DNA of 64,000 bases from Rhodovulum sp. MB263 (lineage in GTDB: Bacteria > Pseudomonadota > Alphaproteobacteria > Rhodobacterales > Rhodobacteraceae): assembly GCF_002073975.1 (NCBI RefSeq), contig NZ_CP020384.1:2232001-2296000 (forward strand). Direction: 5' to 3'. Below, piece by piece: positions 9,733 through 19,661 of this stretch (its first letter is position 1; each line of letters begins with the position of its first letter). Position numbers and translations under genes: made by a program. The notes beneath the pieces are model-generated. The model worked only from the letters and a program-made list of their open reading frames with translations. It had not been told where the DNA came from and did not search any database.

Positions 9733-10182
9733 TTGCCCTTCCCCAGCATCCCCGAACGCCCCATCCCCGCGGCCATCGCGGTGGTGATCCGCGCCAGGCA
9801 GGTCCTTCTGGTCCGCCGGGCCAATCCGCCCGATGCCGGCCGCTGGGGCTTTCCCGGCGGAAAAATCGACCGCGGCGAGACCGTGACGGAGGCGGCCCTG
9901 CGGGAGCTGGCCGAAGAGACCGGCATTCGTGCCGAACCGCTGCGCGTCCTCACCGCGCTGGATGCCTTCGATCGCGACGCCTCGGGCGCCCTGCGCAGCC
10001 ATTTCATCCTGATCGCCCTCTTGTGCCGCTGGACGGCCGGCGAGCCTGTCGCGGGCGACGATGCGCTCGAGGCGCGCTGGGTCGACCTGGACACATTTGC
10101 CGATACCGAGCTTGCGCTGAGCCTCGATGTCGCCGAGGTCGCGGCGCAGGCCGCCATGTTGATGCAGGAGATGCAATCATGA
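9733..10182 (+). CDS. Nudix hydrolase in a TPP-controlled operon
   Basis: The complete Nudix box is present as GGKIDRGETVTEAALREL plus AEETGI, preceded by IAVVIRARQVLLVRRANPP and RWGFPG. Substrates of such enzymes are nucleoside diphosphates linked to another group. The start is uncertain: in-frame ATGs at 9595 and 9667 lie inside the riboswitch and would be poor starts, so I favour a TTG at 9733 with GAGG five bases upstream (TTG 9700 is an alternative). The stop overlaps the thiD start in ATGA. Its place suggests a role in thiamine pathway phosphates, such as clearing HMP-PP or oxidised thiamine compounds, but that is inference. Confidence 0.82.
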   Translation: MPFPSIPERPIPAAIAVVIRARQVLLVRRANPPDAGRWGFPGGKIDRGETVTEAALRELAEETGIRAEPLRVLTALDAFDRDASGALRSHFILIALLCRWTAGEPVAGDDALEARWVDLDTFADTELALSLDVAEVAAQAAMLMQEMQS

Positions 10183-11000
10183 TCGCCAACATCCTAACAA
10201 TCGCCGGCACCGATCCGTCCGGAGGCGCCGGCATCCAGGCAGACATCAAGACTTTCTCGGCACTTGGCGCCTATTCCTGCTCTGCCATCACCGCCGTCGT
10301 CGCGCAGAACACCCAGGGCGTGAGATCCTTCGTCGCGCTCGATCCGGGCTTCGTGGCCGAGCAGATCGACGCCGTGCTCGACGATGTGCGCATCGACGCG
10401 GTCAAGATCGGCATGATCGCGAATGCCGCGATCGCCGAAGCCGTGGCGGACCGGCTGAGCCATCACGCGGTCGGGAATATCGTGCTCGACCCGGTCATGG
10501 TGGCCAAGAGCGGTCACGCGCTGCTTGCGCCCGAGGCGGTCGCGGCGGTGCGCGAGCGGCTCCTGCCGCTGGCAAGGATCATGACCCCGAACCTGCCCGA
10601 GGCGGCGGTGCTGCTCGGACGCGAAGACGACTGGACGGCAGAGGCCATGCAGGCCGCCCTGCCCGACCTGTTGGCCATGGGGCCGGAATGGGTGCTGCTC
10701 AAGGGCGGCCATCTCGCAGACAGCGCCGAAAGCACTGACCTGCTGGCGGGCCCCGAGGGCATCACCCGCTTCGCCGCCCCACGCCTGGTCACGACGAATG
10801 ACCATGGCACCGGCTGCACGCTGTCCTCGGCGATTGCCGCGCTCTTGCCCGGCCGCGACATGGTCGAGGCCGTGGGCACGGCCAAGACATATCTTCACGA
10901 CGCGCTGGCAGCGAGCGAGGCCCTCGATGTCGGCCATGGCCACGGGCCGGTGCATCACTTCCACGCGCTCTGGTCCGATCACCGGCCCCCTGTCGTCTGA
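10179..11000 (+). CDS. thiD: Hydroxymethylpyrimidine/phosphomethylpyrimidine kinase
   Basis: This 273-residue ribokinase-fold enzyme phosphorylates HMP and then HMP-P in thiamine synthesis. Key segments are the N-terminal TIAGTDPSGGAGIQADIK, VLDPVMVAKSGHALL, LLKGGHL, and the catalytic anion-hole motif DHGTGCTLSSAIA near residue 210, all characteristic of ThiD. The ATG at 10179 overlaps the Nudix stop by four bases, so the two genes are translationally coupled and both lie under the TPP riboswitch. Length is normal for the family. Confidence 0.96.
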   Translation: MIANILTIAGTDPSGGAGIQADIKTFSALGAYSCSAITAVVAQNTQGVRSFVALDPGFVAEQIDAVLDDVRIDAVKIGMIANAAIAEAVADRLSHHAVGNIVLDPVMVAKSGHALLAPEAVAAVRERLLPLARIMTPNLPEAAVLLGREDDWTAEAMQAALPDLLAMGPEWVLLKGGHLADSAESTDLLAGPEGITRFAAPRLVTTNDHGTGCTLSSAIAALLPGRDMVEAVGTAKTYLHDALAASEALDVGHGHGPVHHFHALWSDHRPPVV

Positions 11001-11072
11001 CGCGGCCTTCAGGCGTTCCGCCGGGCGGGGAAGGCGCGGACGGGGCGCGGACGACCGGCTCCGGCGGTTCGG

Positions 11073-11120
11073 CTGTAGAGGCGCGGACCGGTCCGGGCCC
11101 GGCCCGACCAACCTCTACAG
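11073..11120 (+). repeat. Inverted repeat (9-bp perfect arms) downstream of thiD
   Basis: CTGTAGAGG (11073-11081) and CCTCTACAG (11112-11120) are perfect reverse complements around a 30-base GC-rich spacer. The hairpin lies about 70 bases after the thiD stop. There is no T-run after it, so a plain intrinsic terminator is not evident; the rest of 11001-11246 holds no gene I can see. Confidence 0.5.
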
Positions 11121-11246
11121 GCCGGGCGGGGTGATCGTGCGCGTCAGGAGCCTGCGATCCGACCCTCGCCGGGCGAACGGAACGTGTTTGCGCCTTGCCA
11201 CAAGTGAACACCCCCGGTTGTAGGACGCCCGCCCTGCCCGCCCCGG

Positions 11247-12056
11247 TCACGCGCCGAAGCGCTCGGCCCCGGGAAGGGAGATCTTGGCCTTCATGAAGGT
11301 GACGGCAGGCCCCGCCTGCCATCACGCGGCTACCGGCCAGTTCGCAACCCAGCCATCCGCCACGCGCCGAGGCCTGACAGGCCGTCAGTCTGGTGCGGTC
11401 CAGCCGGTCCGCCCAATAGGGCATTAGGGTGGCATGAATGGAGCCGGTAACCGGATCTTCGGGAATACCGGCCCCCGGAACGAAACAGCGCGACACGAAA
11501 TCGGCGCGGCCTCCCGGCCTTTCGCGCGCGGTGATCACCAGACCGACCGGCCCGAGCCCGGCAATCGCCGCCAGATCGGGAACGAAGTCGCGAACCCGGT
11601 CCGCCCCCTCCAGCTCCACGAAGATGTTCTCGAAAGTCCGGAAGATCGCAATCGCCCCGTCGGCGAGCTGTGGCGCGATCTCTGCGGACAATGCCTCCAG
11701 CGACTCCGGATCGAGACGGAGCAGATCGAGGCGATAGCCGGACGGGTCCGCGCCTACATGCAGAACGCCGGTCCGGGTGTGAAAGCTCGGGGGCGGCGCC
11801 TGGCCCTCATGGGCGATCAGCACATGCGCGGCCGCAAGCGTGGCATGGCCGCAGAAATCGACCTCCCTGCGTAGGCGTGAACCATCTCAGCTCCCAGCCG
11901 CCTTCGGCGCGGCCGACCGCAAAGGCGGTCTCGGCCAGATTGTTCTCGCGCGCGATCACCCGCATCAGCGCCTCGTCCAACCAGTCCGGCAAGAGCAGCA
12001 CGGCCGCCGGGTTTTCCGGACAAGACCTCGTCGGCGAAGGCATCGACCTGGTACAT
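11247..12056 (-). pseudogene. PhzF-family isomerase pseudogene with three frameshifts
   Basis: Read in three or four frames, the minus strand gives a nearly complete PhzF/phenazine-biosynthesis-like protein (diaminopimelate-epimerase fold). It begins MYQVDAFADEV at 12056, continues PAAVLLLPDWLDEALMRVIA and ELRWFTPT, then FCGHATLAAAHVLIAHEG. The largest open frame (to 11312) contains the family motif GIPEDPVTGSIHATL. The end is AVTFMKAKISLPGAERFGA before a stop at 11247. Frame changes are needed near 12012 (an AAAA run where AAA is expected), near 11870 and near 11312. Residue content is otherwise well preserved, so the gene broke recently or the base calls are wrong. It lies just downstream of uvrB on the same strand. 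Confidence 0.82.
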
Positions 12057-12102
12057 GATCATCAGGTGCCCTCCGGAGCCTGCCGCTCCGGCATGTCGGA
12101 CC

Positions 12103-14286
12103 TCACGAATGGCGGCGACGCGTTCCGCCCCGCTGCCCCGGGCGCCCCGCGGTCGAGCGGCCCTTGGACCGGGCCGAGGCCTCGACCGCCTCTTCGACGG
12201 CCGATTGCCGCGCCAGCGGGTCGTCGGCAATCGCCAGATCGACCGCCTCGAGCCGCTTGATCTCGTCGCGCAGCCGCGCCGCCTCCTCGAATTCAAGGTT
12301 CTCGGCCGCCTTGCGCATGCTGGCCCGAAGCCCGTCCAGATGGGCCTCGAGATTGCCGCCATGCATCGGCTTCTCGACCGTCGCGGTGACGCGGGACATG
12401 TCGGTATCGCCCTGATAGAGCCCGGCCAGAATGTCCTCGACATTCTTCTTCACCGTCTCGGGCGTGATGCCGTGTTCCTCGTTATAGGCGATCTGCTTCT
12501 CGCGCCGCCGCTCGGTCTCGCGCAGCGCCCGTTCCATCGAGCCGGTGATGCGGTCGGCATACATGATAACACGGCCCTCGGCATTCCGCGCCGCCCGGCC
12601 GATGGTCTGGATCAGCGAGGTCTCGGAGCGCAGGAACCCTTCCTTGTCGGCATCGAGGATCGCGACGAGGCCGCATTCGGGAATATCGAGCCCCTCGCGC
12701 AGAAGGTTGATGCCGACCAGCACGTCGAAGGCGCCAAGGCGCAGGTCGCGCAGGATCTCGATCCGCTCGATGGTGTCGATGTCGGAATGCATGTAGCGCA
12801 CCCGGATGCCCTGTTCGTGCAGGTATTCGGTCAGATCCTCGGCCATCCGCTTGGTCAGCGTGGTGCAGAGCGTGCGGAAGCCCTTGGCCGCGACCCGCCT
12901 GACCTCGTCCAGCAGATCGTCGACCTGCATCTCGACGGGCCGGATCTCGACCACGGGGTCCAGAAGCCCGGTCGGCCGGATCACCTGTTCGGTGAAAACG
13001 CCACCGGTCTGTTCCAGCTCCCAGGCGCTGGGCGTGGCCGAGACGAAGACCGATTGCGGCCGCATCGCGTCCCATTCCTCGAATTTCAGCGGGCGGTTGT
13101 CCATGCAGGAAGGCAGCCGGAAGCCATGTTCCGCCAGTGTGAACTTGCGCCGGTAGTCGCCCCGGTACATGCCGCCGATCTGCGGCACCGAGACGTGGGA
13201 TTCATCGGCGAAGACGATGGCATTGTCGGGAATGAACTCGAACAGCGTCGGCGGCGGCTCGCCCGGCGCGCGCCCCGTGAGGTAACGCGAATAGTTCTCG
13301 ATCCCGTTGCAGAAGCCCGAGGCCTCCAGCATCTCGAGATCGAACTGCGTGCGCTGTTCCAGCCGCTGCGCCTCGAGCAGCTTGCCCTCGTCGGTCAGCT
13401 GGGCCAGCCGCTGCTTCAGCTCTTTCCTGATCCCGGTGATGGCCTGCCGGATCGTCGGCTTGGGCGTGACATAGTGGGAATTGGCGTAGACCCGGACCTT
13501 GTCGAAGCTGTCCGTCTTCTTGCCGGTCAGCGGGTCGAATTCGGTGATGCTTTCCAGCTCCTCGCCGAAAAACGACAGCTTCCAGGCGCGATCCTCAAGG
13601 TGGGCGGGCCAGATTTCAAGGCTGTCGCCCCGCACCCGGAACGACCCGCGGTCGAAGGCGGCATCGTTGCGGCGATATTGCTGCTGCACCAGATCGGCCA
13701 TGATCCGGCGCTGGTCATAGCTCTTGCCCGCCTCCAGATCGAGGGTCATGGCCATGTAGAGCTCGGGCGAGCCGAGACCGTAGATGCAGGAGACCGAGGC
13801 CACGATGATGACGTCGTCGCGTTCCAGCAGCGCCCGGGTGGCCGAGTGGCGCATCCGGTCGATCTGCTCGTTGATCTGGCTTTCCTTCTCGATATAGGTA
13901 TCCGAGCGCGGCACATAAGCTTCGGGCTGGTAGTAGTCGTAATAGCTGACGAAATACTCGACGGCATTCTCGGGGAAGAAGCCCTTGAACTCGCCGTAAA
14001 GCTGCGCCGCCAGCGTCTTGTTGGGGGCGAGGATGATCGCCGGGCGCTGGGTTTCCTCGATCACCTTGGCCATGGTGAAGGTCTTGCCGGTGCCGGTCGC
14101 GCCCAGAAGCACCTGGTCGCGGTCGCCCTGCCGGACCCCGGCGGACAGCTCGGCGATGGCGGTCGGCTGATCGCCCGCAGGGGCGAAATCCGAATGCATC
14201 ACGAAGCGCTTGCCGCCTTCCAGCTTCTCGCGCGGGCGGAGGGCGCCAGCGGCATCTGGCGCATGGGGCTCGGTCGTATGGGGCAT
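12103..14286 (-). CDS. uvrB: Excinuclease ABC subunit B
   Basis: This is a 727-residue UvrB, the helicase-fold damage-verification subunit of nucleotide excision repair. The Walker A is [16 protein letters not shown], and the beta-hairpin region has [15 protein letters not shown]. Motif VI is [12 protein letters not shown], and the C-terminal UVR domain has [23 protein letters not shown] 14286 ([14 protein letters not shown]) is chosen because longer frames add low-complexity Arg/Gly-rich residues. The extra C-terminal tail ([14 protein letters not shown]) is a basic extension common in Rhodobacteraceae. The gene lies between the PhzF pseudogene and the NDUFS4-like gene. Confidence 0.96.
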   Translation of the reverse strand: MPHTTEPHAPDAAGALRPREKLEGGKRFVMHSDFAPAGDQPTAIAELSAGVRQGDRDQVLLGATGTGKTFTMAKVIEETQRPAIILAPNKTLAAQLYGEFKGFFPENAVEYFVSYYDYYQPEAYVPRSDTYIEKESQINEQIDRMRHSATRALLERDDVIIVASVSCIYGLGSPELYMAMTLDLEAGKSYDQRRIMADLVQQQYRRNDAAFDRGSFRVRGDSLEIWPAHLEDRAWKLSFFGEELESITEFDPLTGKKTDSFDKVRVYANSHYVTPKPTIRQAITGIRKELKQRLAQLTDEGKLLEAQRLEQRTQFDLEMLEASGFCNGIENYSRYLTGRAPGEPPPTLFEFIPDNAIVFADESHVSVPQIGGMYRGDYRRKFTLAEHGFRLPSCMDNRPLKFEEWDAMRPQSVFVSATPSAWELEQTGGVFTEQVIRPTGLLDPVVEIRPVEMQVDDLLDEVRRVAAKGFRTLCTTLTKRMAEDLTEYLHEQGIRVRYMHSDIDTIERIEILRDLRLGAFDVLVGINLLREGLDIPECGLVAILDADKEGFLRSETSLIQTIGRAARNAEGRVIMYADRITGSMERALRETERRREKQIAYNEEHGITPETVKKNVEDILAGLYQGDTDMSRVTATVEKPMHGGNLEAHLDGLRASMRKAAENLEFEEAARLRDEIKRLEAVDLAIADDPLARQSAVEEAVEASARSKGRSTAGRPGQRGGTRRRHS

Positions 14287-14443
14287 GGTGGCGATTCCCG
14301 GAAGGCTTTCCTGCCCCAGACTTGTCCCGCCACAGGCCGCGTTCAAGGGGGCGCGGCGGTATCCTGCGGTATGCGGCCCTTGCGCGCGGCGTCGCAAGCC
14401 CCCATAACATCACCAACGCCAGACCCCGGAACGGAGACAAGCC

Positions 14444-14755
14444 ATGCGCGCCCGTATCTATCAGCCCGCCAGGACCGCGATGCAGTCGGGACAGGCCAAG
14501 ACCCATCACTGGGTGCTGGATTTCGGCCCGCAAAGTGCGCGCGAGCTTGATCCGCTGATGGGCTGGACCAGTTCGGACGACACCCAGTCGCAGGTGCGGC
14601 TGCGGTTCGAGACCCGCGAAGCAGCCGAGGATTACGCCCGCCGCCACGGCATCGACGCGGTGGTGTTGCGCCCGAAGAAACGCGCCCCGAACATCCGCCC
14701 GATGGGCTATGCCGAGAATTTCTCCGTCACCCGCCGCGGCGCCTGGACTCACTGA
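14444..14755 (+). CDS. NADH dehydrogenase NDUFS4-like (ETC complex I) accessory subunit
   Basis: The 103-residue product carries the ETC complex I subunit conserved region. It starts [16 protein letters not shown] and has [36 protein letters not shown] and [17 protein letters not shown]. In mitochondria the homologue (18-kDa subunit) stabilises the NADH-binding N module; alphaproteobacteria keep it as a stand-alone gene away from nuo. It is divergent from uvrB across about 157 bases. Length is normal. Confidence 0.93.
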   Translation: MRARIYQPARTAMQSGQAKTHHWVLDFGPQSARELDPLMGWTSSDDTQSQVRLRFETREAAEDYARRHGIDAVVLRPKKRAPNIRPMGYAENFSVTRRGAWTH

Positions 14756-15389
14756 ATTTGTAAATCGGGGCAAAGTTGTCTCGAATTCGGGGCAAGGATT
14801 CCGCGAAGCCAAGCTTCGAGCAAGATGTAGGGCGCCCGCTGGGCGCTTTCTCCATATGTTGATTTTGCACCCTCTCGTATCGATCGGGCCAAATTTCGGA
14901 TGACGAGACCACATGCGGCAGCCACGGTCTGTTTCGAAGGGCTGGGATGCATCCCACCTTCACTCGGCTTTTTAGTCATTTCTCCAGTCAGCAGGTCCAG
15001 TGAGGCGCTCGGACCGGCCATAAAATCTCGGATGGGTCCGCTTAGACCGCACGCAACCTGCGCTTGTTGACGCCACTGAACTGAGAGGCCGATCGCTTTG
15101 GCGAGGAGTCAGAGAAAGCAAATGAATGCGCAAACGGAAGCATAAGTCTGCGCAAGGGGTGTCAAGGGTGAAACGTACCGCCTCTTCTTCATCGGAATCT
15201 CCTCGTTCATCTTGCCGAGAAAATTCTACCTTCGCATCCCCTTAACCATGGGGAGGGTTACCGCGTCACCGAGACCGGACCTTACGCCATACTCACACGG
15301 CTTCCGCTGTAATGAACCGGCTGGGCGCGGTGCCGGCGGTGACGTTCCGCGCGAGGACTTCGATCTCCGGATGCCTGCGTCGTTCGAAG
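14756..15389 (+). other. About 630 bases without a supported gene
   Basis: A 90-codon minus-strand frame (15021-14749) exists but has no recognisable family features. At 15216-15195 on the minus strand, GAGGAG is followed eight bases later by ATGAAGAAGAGGCGG, which resembles the start of an IS3-type orfA, but the frame degenerates at once into an unrelated 33-codon tail. I regard this stretch as probable mobile-element debris between the conserved NDUFS4-like gene and the RND operon. Confidence 0.35.
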
Positions 15390-18300
15390 TCACTCCGCTG
15401 GCGCTTTCCGGGAAACGTCATGGCGGGACCTGCCGCCGACCAGGCGGAGTATCGCGTCTTCCACGTCATCCACGAAGGTGTACATTACCGGGATCACGAG
15501 CAGGCTGAGCAACGTGGAGGTAACGAGGCCGCCTATCACGACCGTGGCCATGGGCTGTCGGAAACTCGGGTCCCCTTCGACAAGACTGAGTGCCGCGGGC
15601 AGCATGCCGGCCGACATTGCGACCGTGGTCATGATGATGGGGCGCGCGCGCTTATGGCACGCATCCACCAGCGCCTCGAACCGGCTCATGCCGCTGCGCC
15701 TGATCTCGATGGCATATTCGACCAGCAGGATCGAATTCTTCGACACGATGCCCATCAGAAGGAGCAGGCCGATGACGGCCGGCATCGAGAAGCTGGTGCC
15801 GGTCACGACGAGCGGGAAGAGCGCGCCGCCAAGGGCCAACGGCAAGGCCATGAGAATGGTGACCGGCTGCAGAAAGTCATGGAACAGCAGTACGAGTACC
15901 GCGTAGACGCAAAAGATCCCGATCGCCATCGCCGTCCCGAAGCTGGCGAAGAGTTCGGATTGCCGCTTCAGGTCGCCTTGTTCGATGAACCTTACGCCGT
16001 CGGGCAGGCTCCGGTACGCATCAAGCTGGCCCGCTTCGGCCATGACCTCCGAAAGGCTCCTCCCATTCAGTTCCAGCGTCACGGTGACGTTCCGCGATCG
16101 GTCGAGGCGATTGATCTCCGACGGAGATGATCCGATCGAGACGTCGGCGATGGCGCCCAGCGTGACATTGCCAGCCGTTCCCGCAACAGGGATCATTTCA
16201 ATGTCCTCGATCGACTGGCGGACGGACCGGTCAAGCAGTATCCGGATCGGGACCTGGCGCTCGGGCAGGTTCAGCTTTGACAAGGCGGAATCGTAGGCGC
16301 CCGCCGTGGCGACGCGGATCGCGTCGGAGATCGCCGTCGATGTCACGCCGTAGGATGCGGCGCGCGTCAGATCTGGCGTGATGACGATCTCGGGCGCCTG
16401 AAGCGCGGCCGAGGAGATGACGTTGCCAATGCCCTTGATGTTGGCGCGGATGTCTTCCTCGAGTGCGGACGCGGCCTCTTGCAGGCGTTCGGAGTTCTCG
16501 CCTGCCAGCGTCAGTTGAAGTTCTGTGCCGTTGCCTCCCGAACCGACCTCGATCCTTGCACCCGGTATGCCCGCGGCCGCCTCGCGAAGTCGGGCCTCGA
16601 TTTCGGTCTGGCCGACATCGCGATCATCGATGTTCGTGAGATTCACGACGATGGTTGCAGAGGTGACGGAACTCGTGTTTCCCCCGCCGCCCGGGTCGTT
16701 TTCGGTGGATGCGGTTCCCGTCACCTGGAACACACCGGTAACGTGATCGATCCCTGAGACCATTGCCGCGACCTGACGAGCGAGGGCGTCGGTTTCATGG
16801 ATCTTGGTCCCCGGTGGCATGGTGATGCTGACTTGCGTCTGGCTGTCGTCCGAGGCCGGGAAGAAACCGGTGGACAACTGGCCAAGCAGCAGGATGGTAA
16901 CGGCAAAGAACGCGATCACGCCGAGGACCGGAACCCACCGTCGTTTCAAGGCCCCCCGGATCACGCCCAGATAACGACGCATGATCCAGCCGTCCTTCCG
17001 CTTCGCCCGTGCCTTGGTCTTCATCATGTAGGCCGCCATCATCGGCGTTACGAAACGCGCCACGAGCAGCGAGCAGAACACCGCGACCGAAGCGGTGATA
17101 CCGAACTGCTTGAAGATGATGCCCACGACCCCGCCCATGAACGCCGTCGGCAGGAACACCGCAATCAGGGTGAAGGTTGTTGCGATAACCGCGAGGCCGA
17201 TTTCGTCGGCGGCCTCCATCGATGCCTGATAGGCCGGTTTGCCCATGTGCATGTGACGCTCGATGTTCTCGACCTCGACGATTGCGTCATCGACGAGGAT
17301 GCCGACCACCAGCGACATGGCGAGCAGCGTGACGGTATTCAGCGAATATCCGACCAGATCCATGACAAGAAATGTCGGGATCACCGACAGCGGCAACGCG
17401 ACCGCGGCGAGAAGTGTCGCACGCCAGTCGAGCAGGAAAAGGAAGACCACCAGAACCGCGATGGCCGCGCCCTCGTAAAGCATGTCCATTGACGCGTGGT
17501 AGTTCTGCTCGGTCGGCAGGATGGTGGTATACGCCTGTTCGATCTTGACCTGAGGATTGTCGGCGGCGAACGCTTCGACCGCTTCGGCCACGTTCTCGGT
17601 TACTGCCAGATCGGAATATCCCTTCAGACGCTTGATTTGCGCCGCGATGACAGACTTGCCGTTCTGATAGGCAAGCGAGGACAGGTCTGAATGCGTGTCC
17701 GTCACGGTGCCGAGTTCGTCCAGCCGGACCCAGCTTCCGGTCGGCAAGGGGATCGGCATCGCACGCAGCTCCTCCACATCGGCAGCGGCGGCGAGCAGGC
17801 GGACGGATTGCGAGGACGCGCCCACATCGGCCTGACCGCCCGAGAGGTCGCGCTGGACCTCTTGCAGGCGCGCGTTTACGTCGGAGGCGCTGAGGCCGAG
17901 GCCGTTCAGCAGATCGGGGTTCAGTTCGACCCGGATCTCGCGGTCGATGCCGCCGAGCCGGCCGACTTCGCCGACGCCCTCGACCGCCATCAACGCACGC
18001 TCGAAATCGTTGTCGATGAACCACGATAGTTCCGCATCGTCGAGCCGGTCTGAACTCACGACGTAGGTGACAAGTGGCGAACTGCCGATGTTGCTCTTGG
18101 ACACGGTGGGCGCGTCCATTTCGGTCGGCAAATCGCTCTCGGCCTGATCGACCGCGTTCTGGACCTCATCAAGGGCCACCTGCACGTCCTTGCCGACCTG
18201 GAAACTGACCGAGATATCCACGGAGCCGTCGGTGATGGTGGTCGTCACCGAGTCGAGCCTGTCGAGCCCCGTGAGTTGATCCTCGATCTTGCGGGCGACC

Positions 18301-18485
18301 TCGGTCTCGAGCTGCGCCGCCGCTGCCCCTTCGAGGGACGCCGAGACCGAAATCGTCGGCAGGTCCATGTCGGGAAAGTTCTGCACATCGAGACGCTGGA
18401 AGGCCATCAGCCCGGTCACGGTCAGAAGGAGGAACGCCAGGATCGGCGGAACCGGGTTTCGGATCGCCCAGGCCGAGAAGTTCAT
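15390..18485 (-). CDS. RND efflux transporter, inner-membrane permease (HAE1/AcrB-type)
   Basis: A 1031-residue resistance-nodulation-division permease with the duplicated six-TM plus large periplasmic domain layout. The first TM is PVPPILAFLLLTVTGLMAF. The proton-relay motif GILVDDAIVEVENIERH in TM4 carries the paired Asp residues, and the second half has LPLALGGALFPLVVTG. It pumps lipophilic or toxic substrates from the periplasm using the proton gradient. The start overlaps the adaptor stop by four bases, showing an operon with the adaptor and outer-membrane genes. Substrate unknown. Codon use is less GC-extreme than in neighbouring core genes, which hints at transfer. Confidence 0.95.
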   Translation of the reverse strand: MNFSAWAIRNPVPPILAFLLLTVTGLMAFQRLDVQNFPDMDLPTISVSASLEGAAAAQLETEVARKIEDQLTGLDRLDSVTTTITDGSVDISVSFQVGKDVQVALDEVQNAVDQAESDLPTEMDAPTVSKSNIGSSPLVTYVVSSDRLDDAELSWFIDNDFERALMAVEGVGEVGRLGGIDREIRVELNPDLLNGLGLSASDVNARLQEVQRDLSGGQADVGASSQSVRLLAAAADVEELRAMPIPLPTGSWVRLDELGTVTDTHSDLSSLAYQNGKSVIAAQIKRLKGYSDLAVTENVAEAVEAFAADNPQVKIEQAYTTILPTEQNYHASMDMLYEGAAIAVLVVFLFLLDWRATLLAAVALPLSVIPTFLVMDLVGYSLNTVTLLAMSLVVGILVDDAIVEVENIERHMHMGKPAYQASMEAADEIGLAVIATTFTLIAVFLPTAFMGGVVGIIFKQFGITASVAVFCSLLVARFVTPMMAAYMMKTKARAKRKDGWIMRRYLGVIRGALKRRWVPVLGVIAFFAVTILLLGQLSTGFFPASDDSQTQVSITMPPGTKIHETDALARQVAAMVSGIDHVTGVFQVTGTASTENDPGGGGNTSSVTSATIVVNLTNIDDRDVGQTEIEARLREAAAGIPGARIEVGSGGNGTELQLTLAGENSERLQEAASALEEDIRANIKGIGNVISSAALQAPEIVITPDLTRAASYGVTSTAISDAIRVATAGAYDSALSKLNLPERQVPIRILLDRSVRQSIEDIEMIPVAGTAGNVTLGAIADVSIGSSPSEINRLDRSRNVTVTLELNGRSLSEVMAEAGQLDAYRSLPDGVRFIEQGDLKRQSELFASFGTAMAIGIFCVYAVLVLLFHDFLQPVTILMALPLALGGALFPLVVTGTSFSMPAVIGLLLLMGIVSKNSILLVEYAIEIRRSGMSRFEALVDACHKRARPIIMTTVAMSAGMLPAALSLVEGDPSFRQPMATVVIGGLVTSTLLSLLVIPVMYTFVDDVEDAILRLVGGRSRHDVSRKAPAE

Positions 18486-19660
18486 TGTGCGGCCTCTGAA
18501 TTGCCTGAGATGTTATTCGCTTCCCGCGTCACCACGCGGACCTTCGATCCGTCGGACAGGAAGGCGCCCCCCGAGCGGACGACCTTGGCGTCGGTGGGGA
18601 ACTGACCGATGATCTCGACGCGATCCTCCTGCCGACGGCCGGTCTCGACCCGCCGCCGCGACACGGTCGCCGGATCGCCCTCGTTGAGGATGAAGACGTA
18701 AGAAAAGCCGTCCTGCAGCACGACGGATGAGGACGGGACGCTCAACGCCTCGCGCTTCCCTGTCTCGAAGATGCCGCTGACCATGATCCCGGTCTTAGGT
18801 TCGGGGCCACCTTCGGGCGTGTCCAGGGCCACATAGACGATGACGCGGCCGTTGGTTTCCGAGGCCGAGGGCGCAATCTGGCGAACCGTGCCGTGAATGT
18901 TGCCGATCGGGGCCGGAATGCGGACCTGACCGCCGATCTCAATGTTGCGCAATTTTGTTACCGGAACCTCGGCCTGCCATTCGACCCGACCGTCCCGGAT
19001 CATCCGGAACAATTCCTGCCCGGCGGACACCACATCGCCGATTGCCGCATCGGCCTGCGATATCACACCGTCGCTCACCGCGACGATCCGTGTCCGTTCG
19101 AGGTCCAGCCTCGCTGACGACAGCGCCGCCTCGGCCGAGGCGACGTCGGCCTTCGCCTTTCGCTCGGTGATCAGGTATTCCGAGATCTGTTGCTGCGAGA
19201 TCGATCCACCGCCTTCCAGTCGCCGCGCCCGATCGGCATCCGCAGAGGCCTGCTCGAGCTGCGCCTTGGCGCTGTCGAGCGAGGCAGCAAGCTGCTCGAT
19301 GTCGTTCTCCAGCGTCTTGCGGGACAGCGAGACCAGCAGATCGCCCTTCCTGACGGTATCGCCGACATCGACCGTCACCTCCTCGATCCTCTGGCCACCG
19401 ACCTCGGCCGAGATCAGGGCCTCGCGCCAGGCTGCAAGCCAGCCGCTGGCCTGGACTTCCACCGGCCAGGTGGCCTGTTCGGGGGACACGATCTCCACCG
19501 TCAGGGCGGTGGTGCCAGCGCTTTCCGGCGAGGCGATCGCACCGCCATCGCCATCCGACGACGCAGCATTCGGCTTGCCCGTGAGCGCCAGTGCCGCGCC
19601 GATCACCAGCAGGGCGACAAGGAGGAGGCCGAAGACAAGGAATTTTCTGGGTTTCGGCAT
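18482..19660 (-). CDS. RND efflux membrane-fusion (periplasmic adaptor) protein
   Basis: The adaptor bridges the RND pump and outer-membrane channel. It has an N-terminal anchor (KFLVFGLLLVALLVIGAALAL), lipoyl/barrel-sandwich halves (SGWLAAWREALISAEVGG; RIVAVSDGVISQADAAIGDVV) separated by a coiled-coil hairpin (NDIEQLAASLDSAKAQLEQA), and a beta-barrel near QVRIPAPIGN. ATG 19660 has GGAG six bases upstream and follows the channel stop at 19662 directly; a start at 19672 would overlap that stop by 11 bases. The four-base overlap with the permease gene supports one transcript. Confidence 0.93.
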   Translation of the reverse strand: MPKPRKFLVFGLLLVALLVIGAALALTGKPNAASSDGDGGAIASPESAGTTALTVEIVSPEQATWPVEVQASGWLAAWREALISAEVGGQRIEEVTVDVGDTVRKGDLLVSLSRKTLENDIEQLAASLDSAKAQLEQASADADRARRLEGGGSISQQQISEYLITERKAKADVASAEAALSSARLDLERTRIVAVSDGVISQADAAIGDVVSAGQELFRMIRDGRVEWQAEVPVTKLRNIEIGGQVRIPAPIGNIHGTVRQIAPSASETNGRVIVYVALDTPEGGPEPKTGIMVSGIFETGKREALSVPSSSVVLQDGFSYVFILNEGDPATVSRRRVETGRRQEDRVEIIGQFPTDAKVVRSGGAFLSDGSKVRVVTREANNISGNSEAAQ

Positions 19661-19661
19661 C

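Noticed and set aside
12055-14550. 831-codon plus-strand frame over uvrB
   Set aside because: Mirror frame of uvrB with Arg/His-rich composition; not a protein.
14749-15021. 90-codon frame near the NDUFS4-like gene
   Set aside because: No family features and no plausible ribosome-binding site; it overlaps a probable IS-debris spacer.
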